From Palsa-1392 sp963819975 (GTDB taxonomy: Bacteria; Verrucomicrobiota; Verrucomicrobiia; Chthoniobacterales; UBA10450), in the NCBI GenBank assembly GCA_963819975.1, contig CAWFYE010000004.1:124001-188000 (forward strand): a stretch of DNA of 64,000 nucleotides, read 5' to 3'. A program made the translations under genes and the position numbers. The notes beneath the pieces are model-generated. The model searched no databases. It saw nothing but the letters and a program-made list of their open reading frames with translations, and was not told where the DNA came from. Positions 1 to 10,605 of the stretch are shown here, in pieces (the first letter of the stretch is position 1; every line of letters starts with the position of its first letter).

Positions 1-2
1 AC

Positions 3-917
3 GATGACGAGATCGCGAAATATTACGAAGAGCAAAAGGCGCAGTTGAAATCGGACGAGAAACGGAAGGTCAAGTTCGTCGAATTTGGCTTGACCGAAGA
101 ACAAAAGAAACTGACCGGCAAAGAGCGGATCGACGCTCTGCAAAAGCTGGCCGACCGGGCGAACGATTTCACCGACGCGCTGCAGACGAAGGGCACCGAC
201 TTCGACCAGGCGGTGGCAAAATTTCAACTCACCCCGAAAGAGACGGGCGAATTCAGCAAAGAGTCGCCCGATCCGCAACTGGCGGGAAACCCGCCGCTCG
301 TGGCGGCGGCCTTTGCCCTCACAAAAGAAGCGCCGAACAGCGACGCTCTGCAGACGAAAGACGGTTTTGACATCGTGCATCTGATTCAGGTGGACCCGTC
401 TCATCCGCTCACGCTCGAGGAAGCGCGGCCGAAAATTGTCGAAGCGCTGAAGAAGCGCAACACCCGGCAAATGCTCACGACGAAGGCGAGCGAAACCGCC
501 GGAAAACTGCGCGACGAACTGAAGAACGGCAAGCCGGTGCCGGAAGCCGCGACCGCGGCCGGTGTGCAGGCGGAAAAACTCCCTGCGTTTGCCCTCGCCG
601 ACGCGATGCCCGGGGCCTCGCCGGCACCGAGTCCGGAACCGAAGAATGAGAATCCGGACATGCCCTACATCAAACGATCAGCGAGCGACCTGAGCCCCGG
701 CGAGGTGAGCGACTTTGTCAGCACTCCAAGCGGCGGCTTGCTTGTGATCCTGGAGAAACGAGAAAAGGTCGATCCGGCGCAGTTTGAGAAAGCGCGGGCG
801 GAACTGGAAAGCCGCGCGATGGAGAACCAGAGCCAGATTGTGTTTTACGAATGGCTGCGCGAACGGCGCCGGGAAGCGGGCGTTCCGGAAACAAAAACTC
901 CGACAACGCCCGGTTAG
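3..917 (+). CDS. Peptidyl-prolyl cis-trans isomerase, PpiD/SurA (parvulin) type, C-terminal part
   Basis: The reading frame is open from the window's left edge to the TAG at 915-917, so the N-terminus lies outside. The visible 304 codons are charged and helical, with repeated Lys/Glu runs, followed by a parvulin-like stretch around 250-470 (FSKESPDPQLAGN, then DGFDIVHLIQV) typical of the PpiC domain, then another helical arm ending ERRREAGVPETK. Family knowledge: such proteins are periplasmic or membrane-anchored chaperone-isomerases that help outer-membrane and secreted proteins fold. The usual signal or anchor cannot be seen because it is cut off. The family call is good; PpiD versus SurA cannot be settled from this part. 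Confidence 0.75.
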   Translation, partial: DDEIAKYYEEQKAQLKSDEKRKVKFVEFGLTEEQKKLTGKERIDALQKLADRANDFTDALQTKGTDFDQAVAKFQLTPKETGEFSKESPDPQLAGNPPLVAAAFALTKEAPNSDALQTKDGFDIVHLIQVDPSHPLTLEEARPKIVEALKKRNTRQMLTTKASETAGKLRDELKNGKPVPEAATAAGVQAEKLPAFALADAMPGASPAPSPEPKNENPDMPYIKRSASDLSPGEVSDFVSTPSGGLLVILEKREKVDPAQFEKARAELESRAMENQSQIVFYEWLRERRREAGVPETKTPTTPG

Positions 918-987
918 CAGCGACACTTCGTTCGTCCGCTGAGATGGCGGACGCCACAAATGCGGGCGATATTCGCCTAGCGAATCC

Positions 988-1317
988 ATGGAATCGGTCG
1001 ACGAAATCTTTGACGACGCGAACGGCGACCTCGCGGTCGGCGAGTTAGAGGGCGCGGTTGAAAAATACCGCCGCTGCGTCGAACTCGACCCGCAATTTTT
1101 TGACGGCTGGCACGCGCTCGGGATGGCTCTGATGAAGCTTGGGCGTTTCCCGGAAGCGATCGAGGCCGGAAAAAAGACGGTGGCGCTCAAGCCTAACGAC
1201 CAGATCGGCTGGACGAGTCTCTCGTTATTCTACAACCGCAACGGCGACATCAAGGAAGCCGAAGCCGCGGGGACAAAGGCGAAGATTTTGTCCTGGGGCG
1301 GGAAAATCGCCTTGTAG
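988..1317 (+). CDS. Small TPR-repeat protein
   Basis: 109 residues, with about two and a half tetratricopeptide repeats: the pattern AVEKYRRCVELDPQFFDGWHALG followed by EAIEAGKKTVALKPNDQIGWTSLS and a third half repeat. No signal peptide or membrane segment, so probably a cytoplasmic protein-protein interaction module. It follows the isomerase gene by 70 bp; that gap holds two perfect 6-bp hairpins (934-952 and 971-985). The TAG stop (1315-1317) lies inside the left end of a palindromic element. Partner unknown. Confidence 0.85.
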   Translation: MESVDEIFDDANGDLAVGELEGAVEKYRRCVELDPQFFDGWHALGMALMKLGRFPEAIEAGKKTVALKPNDQIGWTSLSLFYNRNGDIKEAEAAGTKAKILSWGGKIAL

Positions 1318-1416
1318 ACCTCTCCCTCTGGGAGACGTGGCGGTCAGCACCGCGGCAGGTGGGATTCGTCGGGCGTCTGAAGTTTCTCCCGCGTTTCGCA
1401 GAGCGAAACGTCTACA
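1313..1416. repeat. Cloverleaf-like palindromic element, copy 1
   Basis: Ends are inverted: TGTAGAC at 1313-1319 and GTCTACA at 1410-1416. Between them are three hairpins: CTCCC/GGGAG, GCGGT/ACCGC and CGTTTCGC/GCGAAACG. The left end supplies the TAG stop of the TPR gene. It lies between that gene and the 3' end of shc (convergent). Related multi-arm palindromes are at 8119-8188, 28859-28947, 39334-39420 and 48499-48628. Could also serve as a bidirectional terminator, although no T-run is seen. Confidence 0.7.
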
Positions 1417-1431
1417 GGAGGCGCGCTCGAG

Positions 1432-3432
1432 TTACTTCCCCGCCCAGCGATAAAAGCTCTGGTAGTGCCCAACGCCGCTGAGGTAGTTCACGTAGGTCGC
1501 CAAGGCTAGAAGCGGGAAATTTTGGCGGTACATGTCGTACTTCAAATAAAAGACCCGGGGAAAGCCGGTCCCGGTGATTTCGAGCTCGTTCCAGGCGCCA
1601 TCTTCGCGCTGGGTCTCGAGCAAGTAGCGCAGACCGCGCTGCACGCTCGGCCGATCGAGGTCTCCGCAGGCGCAGAGGCCCATCAAGGCCCAGGCGGTTT
1701 GTGAGGCGGTGCTGGCGCCTTTGCCTTTCAAATCCGGATTCTCATACGAGGCGCACGATTCTCCCCAGCCGCCGTCGTCATTCTGACAGCTCTCCAGCCA
1801 GTCGCGTCCGCGCAAAATCCAATCCTCGGTCATGTCCTCATTGATCGCGCGAAGCCCACGGAGTACCTGCCAGGTGCCATAAATGTAGTTCACGCCCCAG
1901 CGACCGTACCAGGAACCATCGTCTTCCTGCGTCTCGCGTAGATAACGGACCGCTCTGCGCACAAGCGGCCGGCCGGGATTGAAGCCGATGTAGCCTAACA
2001 ATTCCAATGTACGCGCGGTCAGATCGCTGCAGGTCGGGTCGAGGATGGCATTGTGATCGGCAAACGGCATGTCCTCCAGCCAATGCCGGGTCACTTCTTT
2101 GTCGAAGGCGGCCCAACCGCCGTCGCGGCATTGGAAGCTCAATTGCCACCCGAGCGCCCGGTCAAAGATGTCCGCAAGCTGTGCCTGTTCGTTAGGCCGG
2201 ACCAGCCGCAAGGCCATCAGGACCATCGCGGTGTCGTCCGTGTCGGGATAAAAAATGTTGTTGTACTCGAAGGCCCAGCCGCTCGCTTCCGGATGCGGGT
2301 TGTTAGCCGTCCAATCGCAGCGCACTCGAACTTCTTTGTCGGCCAGCCATTGGGCTGCTTTTTGGAGTGCCGGATGCTGGGCCGGGAAACCGGATTCGGC
2401 AAGCGCGATGATGTTGATCGCTGTATCCCAGACCGGAGAAAGACAGGGCTGGATCCGGAAATCGTCTGGATCGTCCACGAAAAGTCCGGCGAAATCGGTT
2501 AACGCCTTTTGATAGAGCGGATGGTCCACGGGATAATCGAGGGCACGGAGCGCGATGATGGAGTTGAGCATCGCTGGGAAGACGGCGGCCAAACCGTCGC
2601 TGCCTTCTCCAATGCGCTCGACCATCCAGCGCTCGGCTTCCTCCAAGGCACGCTGACGGAGCGGCCGGCTGTGCCAGGGCTCGAGGAGCTTCAAGGCGCG
2701 ATCGGCGCGCAGAAAAAAATTTCGCCAAGTCAGGAGCCGCTGGTCGCGCGCGAGAGTGAAATCATTCCCCTCCGTCCCGACCGGGTAAAGCTCATGAAGT
2801 TGCTTGTCCGGCGGCAGCTCACGGGTCGGCTTGAAGTGGTTGATGATGGCCAACGGGATGAGCATGGCCCGGCTCCAGGAGGACATTTTGTAGATGTTGA
2901 AGAAGCACCAGCTCGGCAGGAGAACCATCTCGACCGGGATGACGGGCAGATATTTCCAGGGAAACTGCCCTAACAATGCCAGGTAAAGTTTGCTGTAGGT
3001 ATTCATCCGCGGGATGCCGCCGAGCCGAAGAATGTTGGCGCGGGCTTCCTGCATGAAGGGCGCCTCGGGTCTGTGCCCGGCGAGCTTGAGCGCGAAGTAG
3101 GCTTTGACGCAGGCGTTGATCTCGCTTGGACCGCCGTAGTAAATGTTCCAGCCGCCATCGGGAAGCTGGCGCTTCAGGATGTGTTTGGCGCAGCGGCGTT
3201 GCAGTGTTTCGTCGACCTCGCCGAGCCAGTGCATGAAAAGCACGTAATCGGAGCAGAGCGTGCTATCGACCATCAGCTCGCCGATCCAGTGGCCGTCGGG
3301 CTTTTGCTGGCGGAGGAGATTCTGCTGCGCGAGACCGATCGCTTCCGTCAGCTCCTCGTTGGAGGCGGGCCACGGTGCTCCCTCTTTCGAGATTCTTGGG
3401 AGCGAGATGATGTTTGCGGAGGGGTTACCCAT
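1432..3432 (-). CDS. shc: Squalene-hopene cyclase
   Basis: 666 residues, the normal family length. Cyclises squalene to hopene/hopanol at the inner membrane, the first committed step to hopanoids. Seen directly: the catalytic Asp motif DTDDTAM at residues 397-403 (the DxDD acid that protonates squalene) and several QW-type repeats (e.g. QLPDGGWN near 90, QCRDGGW, QEDDGSWYGRWG, QNDDGGWGES, QREDGAW). It starts at an ATG nine bases after the hpnH stop on the same strand, so the two form an operon with hpnH first. No other hopanoid genes (hpnA-G, squalene synthases) are in the window. Confidence 0.97.
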   Translation of the reverse strand: MGNPSANIISLPRISKEGAPWPASNEELTEAIGLAQQNLLRQQKPDGHWIGELMVDSTLCSDYVLFMHWLGEVDETLQRRCAKHILKRQLPDGGWNIYYGGPSEINACVKAYFALKLAGHRPEAPFMQEARANILRLGGIPRMNTYSKLYLALLGQFPWKYLPVIPVEMVLLPSWCFFNIYKMSSWSRAMLIPLAIINHFKPTRELPPDKQLHELYPVGTEGNDFTLARDQRLLTWRNFFLRADRALKLLEPWHSRPLRQRALEEAERWMVERIGEGSDGLAAVFPAMLNSIIALRALDYPVDHPLYQKALTDFAGLFVDDPDDFRIQPCLSPVWDTAINIIALAESGFPAQHPALQKAAQWLADKEVRVRCDWTANNPHPEASGWAFEYNNIFYPDTDDTAMVLMALRLVRPNEQAQLADIFDRALGWQLSFQCRDGGWAAFDKEVTRHWLEDMPFADHNAILDPTCSDLTARTLELLGYIGFNPGRPLVRRAVRYLRETQEDDGSWYGRWGVNYIYGTWQVLRGLRAINEDMTEDWILRGRDWLESCQNDDGGWGESCASYENPDLKGKGASTASQTAWALMGLCACGDLDRPSVQRGLRYLLETQREDGAWNELEITGTGFPRVFYLKYDMYRQNFPLLALATYVNYLSGVGHYQSFYRWAGK

Positions 3433-3441
3433 GTCGGGCGG

Positions 3442-4731
3442 TCAGGAGGCCTTCGCGGCGGGCTCAGCTTTCTTGCCGGTGAGATGCCCGTTGCCGGAAG
3501 TGACACCGTTGTAGGCGGTGATTTCGTTGCCGCGGCCGGTCGGCTTAGGCTTGGGGCCAAAGTTAAAGCGCACCGTCTTCCAGGTGTCGCCGCTTTGGGC
3601 GTTGAGACCGAGGCTGGCGGTCGGCTCATAGCCGCAATGCACCATGCAATTCTCGCAGCGGCTGTCTTTCACGACACCGTTTTCAACGCCGTATTTATCC
3701 CACTCCACCTTTTCCAGCAGTTCCTGGTAGCTGGAATAATGGGCGTCGGTCATCAGGTAGCACGGGCCTTTCCAGCCGGCAATGTTGCGGGTCGGGATGG
3801 CCCAGGCCGAGCAGGTCAGGTCGCGCTTGCCAGCGAGAAATTCGAAATAAATCGGCGTCCCAAGGAGCGTGTAGTCCTTCATCCACTGCTCGATCTTCTT
3901 GAACTTCTCGATCGTCATCTGCCGGGTGAGGAAGAAATCTTCCGGCTGCAGGTTGAGCCGCTTGATCATGTCCTTCTTGGCCGCGTCGTACTCGTAGCCG
4001 GGCGAAATGGTGTGACCATCAACGCCGAGATCGCTCAGGAAATCGAACATTTGCTCGACTTCTTTCATGTCAGTTTCCTTGTAGATCGTGGTGTTGGTCG
4101 CGACCTGATAACCAAGGATTTTCGCCATCTTGATCGCGAGAATGCATTCCTTGAAGACGCCCTCACGTTCCACGATCAGGTCGTGCGTTCGCTCGAGGCC
4201 GTCGAGGTGCACGTTCCAATACATCCATTTGCTCGGGCCGATCGTCGGCTTGGCAGGGTCTTTCGGTCCCTGCTGGATGGCGGTCGCCTCCTTCTCACTT
4301 ATCAAGCCGGCGCCCATCAGCGAGCTGATTTTCTGTTCAATTTCAGCCGCGCGCTTCGGATACTCCGCCGCCATCCATTCGCGCATCTTTTTGCGCATGA
4401 ACATGGCGTTGGTGCAGATGTAAATGATCCGGCCCTGCTCGTGCAAGCCCTGGACGAGCGCTTCGATCTGCGGGTAGATGAGCGGTTCGCCGCCACAGAT
4501 CGAGACCATTGGCGCGCTGCACTCCTGGGCCGCGCTCAGGCAGTCCTCAAGCGGCAGAATATCCTTCAGCGAAGTTGAGTATTCGCGAATCCGGCCGCAC
4601 CCGGTGCACGTAAGATTACATGTATGCAGCGGTTCGAGCTGCAGGACGGTGGCAAATTTTTCCGTCCCACGAAGTTTGTGACCGACAATGTAGGCCGCAA
4701 TCTTCGACGTGAGCGCGAGAGGAAATCTCAT
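3442..4731 (-). CDS. hpnH: Adenosyl-hopene transferase HpnH (radical SAM)
   Basis: 429 residues. HpnH joins a 5'-deoxyadenosyl radical to diploptene to give adenosylhopane, the precursor of side-chain-extended hopanoids. The radical-SAM cluster motif CNLTCTGC (Cys 38, 42, 45) is present, followed by the GGEPL motif (SICGGEPLIYPQ), and C-terminal cysteines (CENCMVHCGYEP) as in the family's twitch-type extension. It lies directly upstream of shc, which fits the pathway. It is somewhat longer than I would expect: a helical, Glu/Lys-rich stretch around residues 125-165 looks like an insertion, and the Pro/Lys-rich tail after about residue 400 is extra. Confidence 0.93.
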   Translation of the reverse strand: MRFPLALTSKIAAYIVGHKLRGTEKFATVLQLEPLHTCNLTCTGCGRIREYSTSLKDILPLEDCLSAAQECSAPMVSICGGEPLIYPQIEALVQGLHEQGRIIYICTNAMFMRKKMREWMAAEYPKRAAEIEQKISSLMGAGLISEKEATAIQQGPKDPAKPTIGPSKWMYWNVHLDGLERTHDLIVEREGVFKECILAIKMAKILGYQVATNTTIYKETDMKEVEQMFDFLSDLGVDGHTISPGYEYDAAKKDMIKRLNLQPEDFFLTRQMTIEKFKKIEQWMKDYTLLGTPIYFEFLAGKRDLTCSAWAIPTRNIAGWKGPCYLMTDAHYSSYQELLEKVEWDKYGVENGVVKDSRCENCMVHCGYEPTASLGLNAQSGDTWKTVRFNFGPKPKPTGRGNEITAYNGVTSGNGHLTGKKAEPAAKAS

Positions 4732-4835
4732 AAGTGCGGGATACTAACAAGCAGGCCTAGGCTGTCAATGGAAGCGGGCCGTCACCGTCCGGCAACCTCG
4801 GTTGCGGGTAGGCTTCCGACCGATTCTATTGCCGG

Positions 4836-5219
4836 ATGGCCCTGATTCCGCCGGAGAAACGAAACGTCGCCGTTCTCGGCGCCTCGCCCAAGCCCGACCG
4901 CTACTCAAATGAGGCGGTGCGCCTCCTGGCGAAGTTCGATTACCGGCCCCTGCCCGTGAACCCGGCTGTCGAAGAAATCGAGGGGATGACCTGTTTCCCA
5001 AATCTTGCCGCGCTCGAGGAGCCGGTGCACACCATTACCATCTACCTCAGCGCGGCGCGCTCGACGCCGTTGATCGACGAGATTCTCGCGGCCAAACCAG
5101 AACGCATCATCATGAACCCCGGCGCCGAAAACGAGGACCTGGCCGCCGCAGCCAGCGGTGCCGGAATCGAAGTGGTCGAAGCTTGCACTCTGGTCATGCT
5201 CCGGACCGGCCTCTTCTAG
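4836..5219 (+). CDS. CoA-binding domain protein (YccU-like)
   Basis: 127 residues forming a single Rossmann CoA-binding domain: the N-terminal KNVAVLGASPKPDRYS-type nucleotide loop (here RNVAVLGASPKPDRYSN), the central IDEILAAKPERIIMNPGAENED, and a C-terminal VVEACTLVML. This is the standalone form found in many bacteria; its physiological role is not settled. Divergent from hpnH with about 100 bp between starts, room for two promoters. No catalytic domain is attached. Confidence 0.88.
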   Translation: MALIPPEKRNVAVLGASPKPDRYSNEAVRLLAKFDYRPLPVNPAVEEIEGMTCFPNLAALEEPVHTITIYLSAARSTPLIDEILAAKPERIIMNPGAENEDLAAAASGAGIEVVEACTLVMLRTGLF

Positions 5220-5241
5220 CCGATCAACAGCCCGTCTGTCT

Positions 5242-5823
5242 TCATTGCCCGACCAGCCCGCGCCGGATCAGGCTGACCGCAATCGCAGCGAGGAGGAGCG
5301 AGACCAGTTTGGAAATGCCGTTGATCCCTTGTTTGCCCATCAACTTCGTCAGCCGATCGGCGTAACAAAACACCACCGCCACGATGACCAGGTTCACGAT
5401 CAAAGAAAGAAGCGTGTAGGTCACCCCGACCGAGTCGGTCAAAACCAGCAGAGCGGTGAGCAAAGCCGGCCCGGCGATGAGCGGCATACCCAACGGGACA
5501 ATGCCGAAGGACTCCGACGTCGTCTTTTTTTCACCTCCGACATCGAGCAGATCGCGCACGGCGAAGACGAGCAGGAGCAAGCCGCCCGCGACCTGGAAAT
5601 CCGCGACCGTGATCCCGAGCGCTTTGAAAACCAGTTTTCCGAGAAACATGAACCCGACCGAGATGGCGAGCGCCGTTCCGATCCCAAGGTAGGCCTCCTG
5701 TTGGCGGCGTTTCTTTTCCACGCTCGCCCCCAGTCCGATAAAAATCGCCACCATTCCGACCGCGTCGATCGCGACAAAGATGGGGATGAACGCGATCAGG
5801 AATTTAGTGGCAAAATCATGCAT
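5242..5823 (-). CDS. MarC-family integral membrane protein
   Basis: 193 residues with about six hydrophobic segments, beginning FLIAFIPIFVAIDAVGMVAIFIGL and including the PLGMPLIAGPALLTALLVL motif characteristic of the MarC/UPF0056 family. Members are inner-membrane proteins once linked to multiple antibiotic resistance; that link was later questioned and transport function is unproven. Convergent with the CoA-binding gene (22 bp apart). Confidence 0.88.
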   Translation of the reverse strand: MHDFATKFLIAFIPIFVAIDAVGMVAIFIGLGASVEKKRRQQEAYLGIGTALAISVGFMFLGKLVFKALGITVADFQVAGGLLLLVFAVRDLLDVGGEKKTTSESFGIVPLGMPLIAGPALLTALLVLTDSVGVTYTLLSLIVNLVIVAVVFCYADRLTKLMGKQGINGISKLVSLLLAAIAVSLIRRGLVGQ

Positions 5824-5854
5824 TGTGTTGGTGCGAGAACCCGGCGGCGGTGCA

Positions 5855-5928
5855 GACAGGATTAACGGGATTTGTTGGATGATCCATTTTCTTTTCGGTC
5901 AATCCTGCTAAATCCTGTAAGTCCTGTC
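5855..5928. repeat. ACAGGATTA-type intergenic inverted repeat, copy 1
   Basis: Left arm GACAGGATTAACGGGATT (5855-5872); right arm carries AATCCTG / AATCCTGT / GTCCTGTC (5901-5928), so each side is built of short repeats of the same 8-9 bp word in opposite orientation. A second copy lies at 17328-17416. It occupies the gap between marC and the M3 peptidase (divergent), so it sits in their shared 5' region. Confidence 0.75.
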
Positions 5929-5955
5929 CGGTTTAGTTCTGCAACTCAAATTCCT

Positions 5956-8121
5956 ATGAAACGTTTTCTGCTCGTTAGTATTGCCGCCGCTTTCGCGATC
6001 CCCGTCCACGCCGAATCGGTCAAGAGCCTTTCCGATTTTCAGGCCGCGGCGGCAAAGGCAAATGAAGTCCTCGTCATTCCCGACTGGCCGAAAACGCCGA
6101 TCGAAGTCCAGGGCGAAATCAACACCGCGATCGCGAAAGCCAACGCCGCGCTCGACACGATCGGGAAACAGGACCTGGGCAAGGTGACCTTCCAGAGCAC
6201 GGTCGTGGCGCTCGATAACATCCAGAACGACGCCCAAATCGCGGTTTCCAAGACAGTCGTGATCCAGCAGACCAATCAGGAAGCGGCGATGCGCGACGCG
6301 GCCGAGAAAGCGATCAAAGTTTTCCAGGATTGGGCGGTCGGGGTCGATTACCGCGAGGACGTTTACAAAGCGGTCAAGGCCTTTGCCGATACCAAACCGA
6401 AACTCGAAGGCGAAGACGCGCTTCTCCTCGAACACACCCTCCGCGACTACCGCCGGGCGGGGCTCGCGCTCCCGGCCGAGAAACGCGCCCAAGTCGAAAA
6501 ATTGCGCAAGGAACTGGGTAAACTCGAGACCGATTTCCAAGCCAACATCGTAGCCGCGAAAGCGCCGGTCGTTTTCACCAAGGCCGAGCTGGAAGGCGTG
6601 CCCGACACGATTCTCGATTCGCCCGGGGTCAAGACTGGCGATGATTCCTACACCATCCTCGCCAACGTGACTTTTCACTACAACACAGTCGAGGAGACGG
6701 CGAAGAAAGAGGAAACCCGCAAGCACCTTTACGAGGTCCGTTTCAATCTCGCGCGCGAAAAAAATGTCCCGGTCCTGAACGACATCCTCGCTCACCGCAA
6801 CCAGATCGCGCTCCTGCTCGGCTACAAATCCTGGGACGATTTCCAAACCGAAATCAAAATGGCGAAGAGCGGAGCCGCGGCCAAAACCTTCATCAACGAC
6901 CTCGTCGCCGGGATCGCGCCGAAGTTCGACGCCGAGGTGGCGGAACTGCGCAAGCTCAAGGTCGCGCAAACCAAAGATTCGAACGCGCAGATCAACATCT
7001 GGGATTGGCGCTACTTCCAGAACGAGCTCAAGAAAGACAAATACACCGTCGATACCGACGCGCTCCGTGTTTACTTCCCCTTCCAGCGCGTGCTCGACGG
7101 CATGTTCAACATCTATCAGAGCATCTTCGGGCTGAAATTTACCAAGATCATCGCGCCGCAAAAATGGATCGAGGATCTCCAGCTCTACATGGTGACTGAC
7201 GCGGCCAGCGGACAGCCGTTAGGCATGTTCTATCTCGACATGTTCCCGCGAGACGGGAAGTTCAATCACTTCGCCGAGTTCGGGATTGTGCCCGGGAAGT
7301 TGCTGCCTGGCGGAAAATACCAGCGGCCGACCGTCGCACTGATTTGCAATTTTCCGCCGCCCGCCAAGGACAAGCCGTCGCTTCTCAGCCACAGCGATGT
7401 TGAGACTCTCTTCCATGAGTTCGGTCACGCCCTCCACGCCATCGTCACCAATGCCAAGTACGTTCGCTTCTCCGGCACCAACGTTCCGGCCGATTTCGTC
7501 GAGGCCCCTTCCCAGATGCTGCAAAACTGGGTCTGGAACAAAAAGGTGCTCGACACTTTCGCGGCCGATTACCGCGATCCGTCGAAGAAAATCCCGGCTG
7601 AGTTGATCGCGAAAATGAAGGAAGCGAAGCTCGCCACGGTCGGCGTCTTTTATCGTCGTCAGTTCACTTTTGGCGACATCGATCTCACCCTGCACGATGT
7701 CCACCCCGAAGGTCAGCCCTACGATTGCGTCGCAATGTCGAATCCGATTTTTCCGAAAGATTTTCTCCCGATCGATCCAGACACGGCCTTTGTCGCCTTC
7801 TTTGGACATCTCGCTGGCTACGACGCCGGCTACTATGGCTATGCCTGGGCGGACGCGATTGCGGCGGACATGGCGACTGTTTTCGAGAAAGCGCCTGACG
7901 GATATCTCGACAAAGCGGCCGGGATGGCGCTGCGGAAAGAAATCTACGCGCCCGGAGGCTCGCGCGACATCGACATCTCGATCCGCAAATTCCTCGGACG
8001 AGAACGCTCGATCCAGCCTTATCTGAAAACGTTAGGCATCGAGAGCCCGGCAAAAGCGAAGAGCGCTCCGCCAGCCGAGAGCAATCCCGACGCCGCGCCC
8101 CCCAAACCGCCGAAATCCTAG
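5956..8121 (+). CDS. Exported M3-family metallopeptidase (Dcp / oligopeptidase A-like)
   Basis: 721 residues from the ATG at 5956; the frame is open further upstream, but this start is followed at once by a clear signal peptide (KRFLLVSIAAAFAIPVHA). Zinc motif HEFGH at residues 487-491, with the third ligand Glu downstream in DFVEAPSQ, as in thimet/oligopeptidase M3 enzymes. Family knowledge: cleaves short peptides; dipeptidyl carboxypeptidase and oligopeptidase A are the closest classes. The signal peptide puts it in the periplasm or outside, unlike E. coli PrlC. Ends in a Pro/Ala-rich tail. Followed by the M28 peptidase on the same strand, separated by a palindromic element. Confidence 0.93.
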   Translation: MKRFLLVSIAAAFAIPVHAESVKSLSDFQAAAAKANEVLVIPDWPKTPIEVQGEINTAIAKANAALDTIGKQDLGKVTFQSTVVALDNIQNDAQIAVSKTVVIQQTNQEAAMRDAAEKAIKVFQDWAVGVDYREDVYKAVKAFADTKPKLEGEDALLLEHTLRDYRRAGLALPAEKRAQVEKLRKELGKLETDFQANIVAAKAPVVFTKAELEGVPDTILDSPGVKTGDDSYTILANVTFHYNTVEETAKKEETRKHLYEVRFNLAREKNVPVLNDILAHRNQIALLLGYKSWDDFQTEIKMAKSGAAAKTFINDLVAGIAPKFDAEVAELRKLKVAQTKDSNAQINIWDWRYFQNELKKDKYTVDTDALRVYFPFQRVLDGMFNIYQSIFGLKFTKIIAPQKWIEDLQLYMVTDAASGQPLGMFYLDMFPRDGKFNHFAEFGIVPGKLLPGGKYQRPTVALICNFPPPAKDKPSLLSHSDVETLFHEFGHALHAIVTNAKYVRFSGTNVPADFVEAPSQMLQNWVWNKKVLDTFAADYRDPSKKIPAELIAKMKEAKLATVGVFYRRQFTFGDIDLTLHDVHPEGQPYDCVAMSNPIFPKDFLPIDPDTAFVAFFGHLAGYDAGYYGYAWADAIAADMATVFEKAPDGYLDKAAGMALRKEIYAPGGSRDIDISIRKFLGRERSIQPYLKTLGIESPAKAKSAPPAESNPDAAPPKPPKS

Positions 8122-8188
8122 CGCGCCCCCGCGCTGCGGGGTTTCCTTCCGGGGATCTCCGGGATGAAGCGGAGGACGTTTCACGCTA
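8119..8188. repeat. Cloverleaf-like palindromic element, copy 2
   Basis: Outer arms TAGCG (8119-8123) and CGCTA (8184-8188); the first three bases are the TAG stop of the M3 peptidase. Internal hairpins: CCCCGC/GCGGGG and weaker CCGG/CCGG and TGAA/TTCA arms. It fills the gap to the next gene, ending 13 bp before its ATG. Weaker than the other copies, so membership of the same family is less sure. Confidence 0.5.
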
Positions 8189-8201
8189 CGTTGCCCACTC
8201 C

Positions 8202-9884
<1,683 letters not shown>

Positions 9885-9980
9885 TCACGGGAGAGCCGTG
9901 AGCGTGAGATCGTTCCCGTCACCCCCGCAGTAGCTCGACTCGAAATTGTGACCTCCTAGATTAAGGCGAAAAGGGAGCAC
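9885..9980 (-). pseudogene. Remnant of an autotransporter-repeat protein C-terminus
   Basis: The minus strand here encodes a 31-codon fragment ending GGDGNDLTLTALP and a TGA, almost the same as the C-terminus of the intact gene at 10606-12348 (GGDGNDLTLTVVP). Reading upstream, the frame hits an in-frame TGA at once and similarity fades into the 5' region of the membrane-protein gene. Most simply, a related surface-protein gene once lay here and has been deleted down to its last codons. Confidence 0.65.
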
Positions 9981-10032
9981 TCAGCGCCCTGCCAGAGAGA
10001 TGACTTCGCCGGAATTTCACGCAAAGTCGCTC

Positions 10033-10554
10033 ATGACGCAGACACTTCCTATTGCGAGCATTCTCATCGGCGCGCTCGTCCTCTTCTTCGGCCGCAAGCT
10101 CTTCTGGCTTTTCGTCGCCGCGCTTGGCTTTGCCGTCGGGCTCCAGCTCGCCCCCTATCTCAGTCAAAATCCGCCCCTTTGGCTCTCCCTTGTCCTCTCC
10201 GTCGGGCTCGGCCTGCTCGGCGTTCTTCTCGCTCTTCTTCTGCAGAAGCTTGCCATTGGCATCGCCGGTTTTGTCGTCGGCGGTCGGCTCGCCACGGGTC
10301 TCGCCGCGGCGTTTCTCGCAAATTCCGCCCACTACTCCGCCATCACTTTCGTGATCGGTGGAATCCTCGGCGCGATTTTGCTCCTCGCGCTCTTCGACTG
10401 GGCGCTGATCATCTTCTCGTCGATCGAAGGCGCGCGCCTGATCACGGACGCTCTCCATTTGCCCAGCACTGGCACGACCATCCTCCTCGTCGTCCTGACG
10501 ATCTTCGGCATCGCGGTCCAGGCGGCAATGTTCCGGCGGCGGCGTTCCATCTAG
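10033..10554 (+). CDS. Small polytopic membrane protein, DUF4203/TMEM198-like
   Basis: 173 residues from the ATG at 10033 (an in-frame ATG at 10000 is possible but would add a hydrophilic leader overlapping the remnant). Nearly all hydrophobic: about six membrane segments, with Gly-rich packing such as GFAVGLQLAP, LVLSVGLGLLGVLLALLL, GFVVGGRLATGLAAAF. The pattern resembles the DUF4203/TMEM198 family. Function unknown. Ends in an arginine-rich tail (FRRRRSI), probably cytoplasmic. Confidence 0.7.
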   Translation: MTQTLPIASILIGALVLFFGRKLFWLFVAALGFAVGLQLAPYLSQNPPLWLSLVLSVGLGLLGVLLALLLQKLAIGIAGFVVGGRLATGLAAAFLANSAHYSAITFVIGGILGAILLLALFDWALIIFSSIEGARLITDALHLPSTGTTILLVVLTIFGIAVQAAMFRRRRSI

Positions 10555-10605
10555 CCGCGCGACTACAACATCCGTGCGATCGGTGTCATCCGTGGTTCGG
10601 TTTCC

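Noticed and set aside
3073..4578. 501-codon plus-strand frame opposite shc and hpnH
   Set aside because: Lies on the reverse strand of two well-supported genes; such long antisense frames are expected in GC-rich DNA. Its product has no family character.
5908..7161. 417-codon minus-strand frame
   Set aside because: Antisense to the M3 peptidase, whose motifs and signal peptide are clear.
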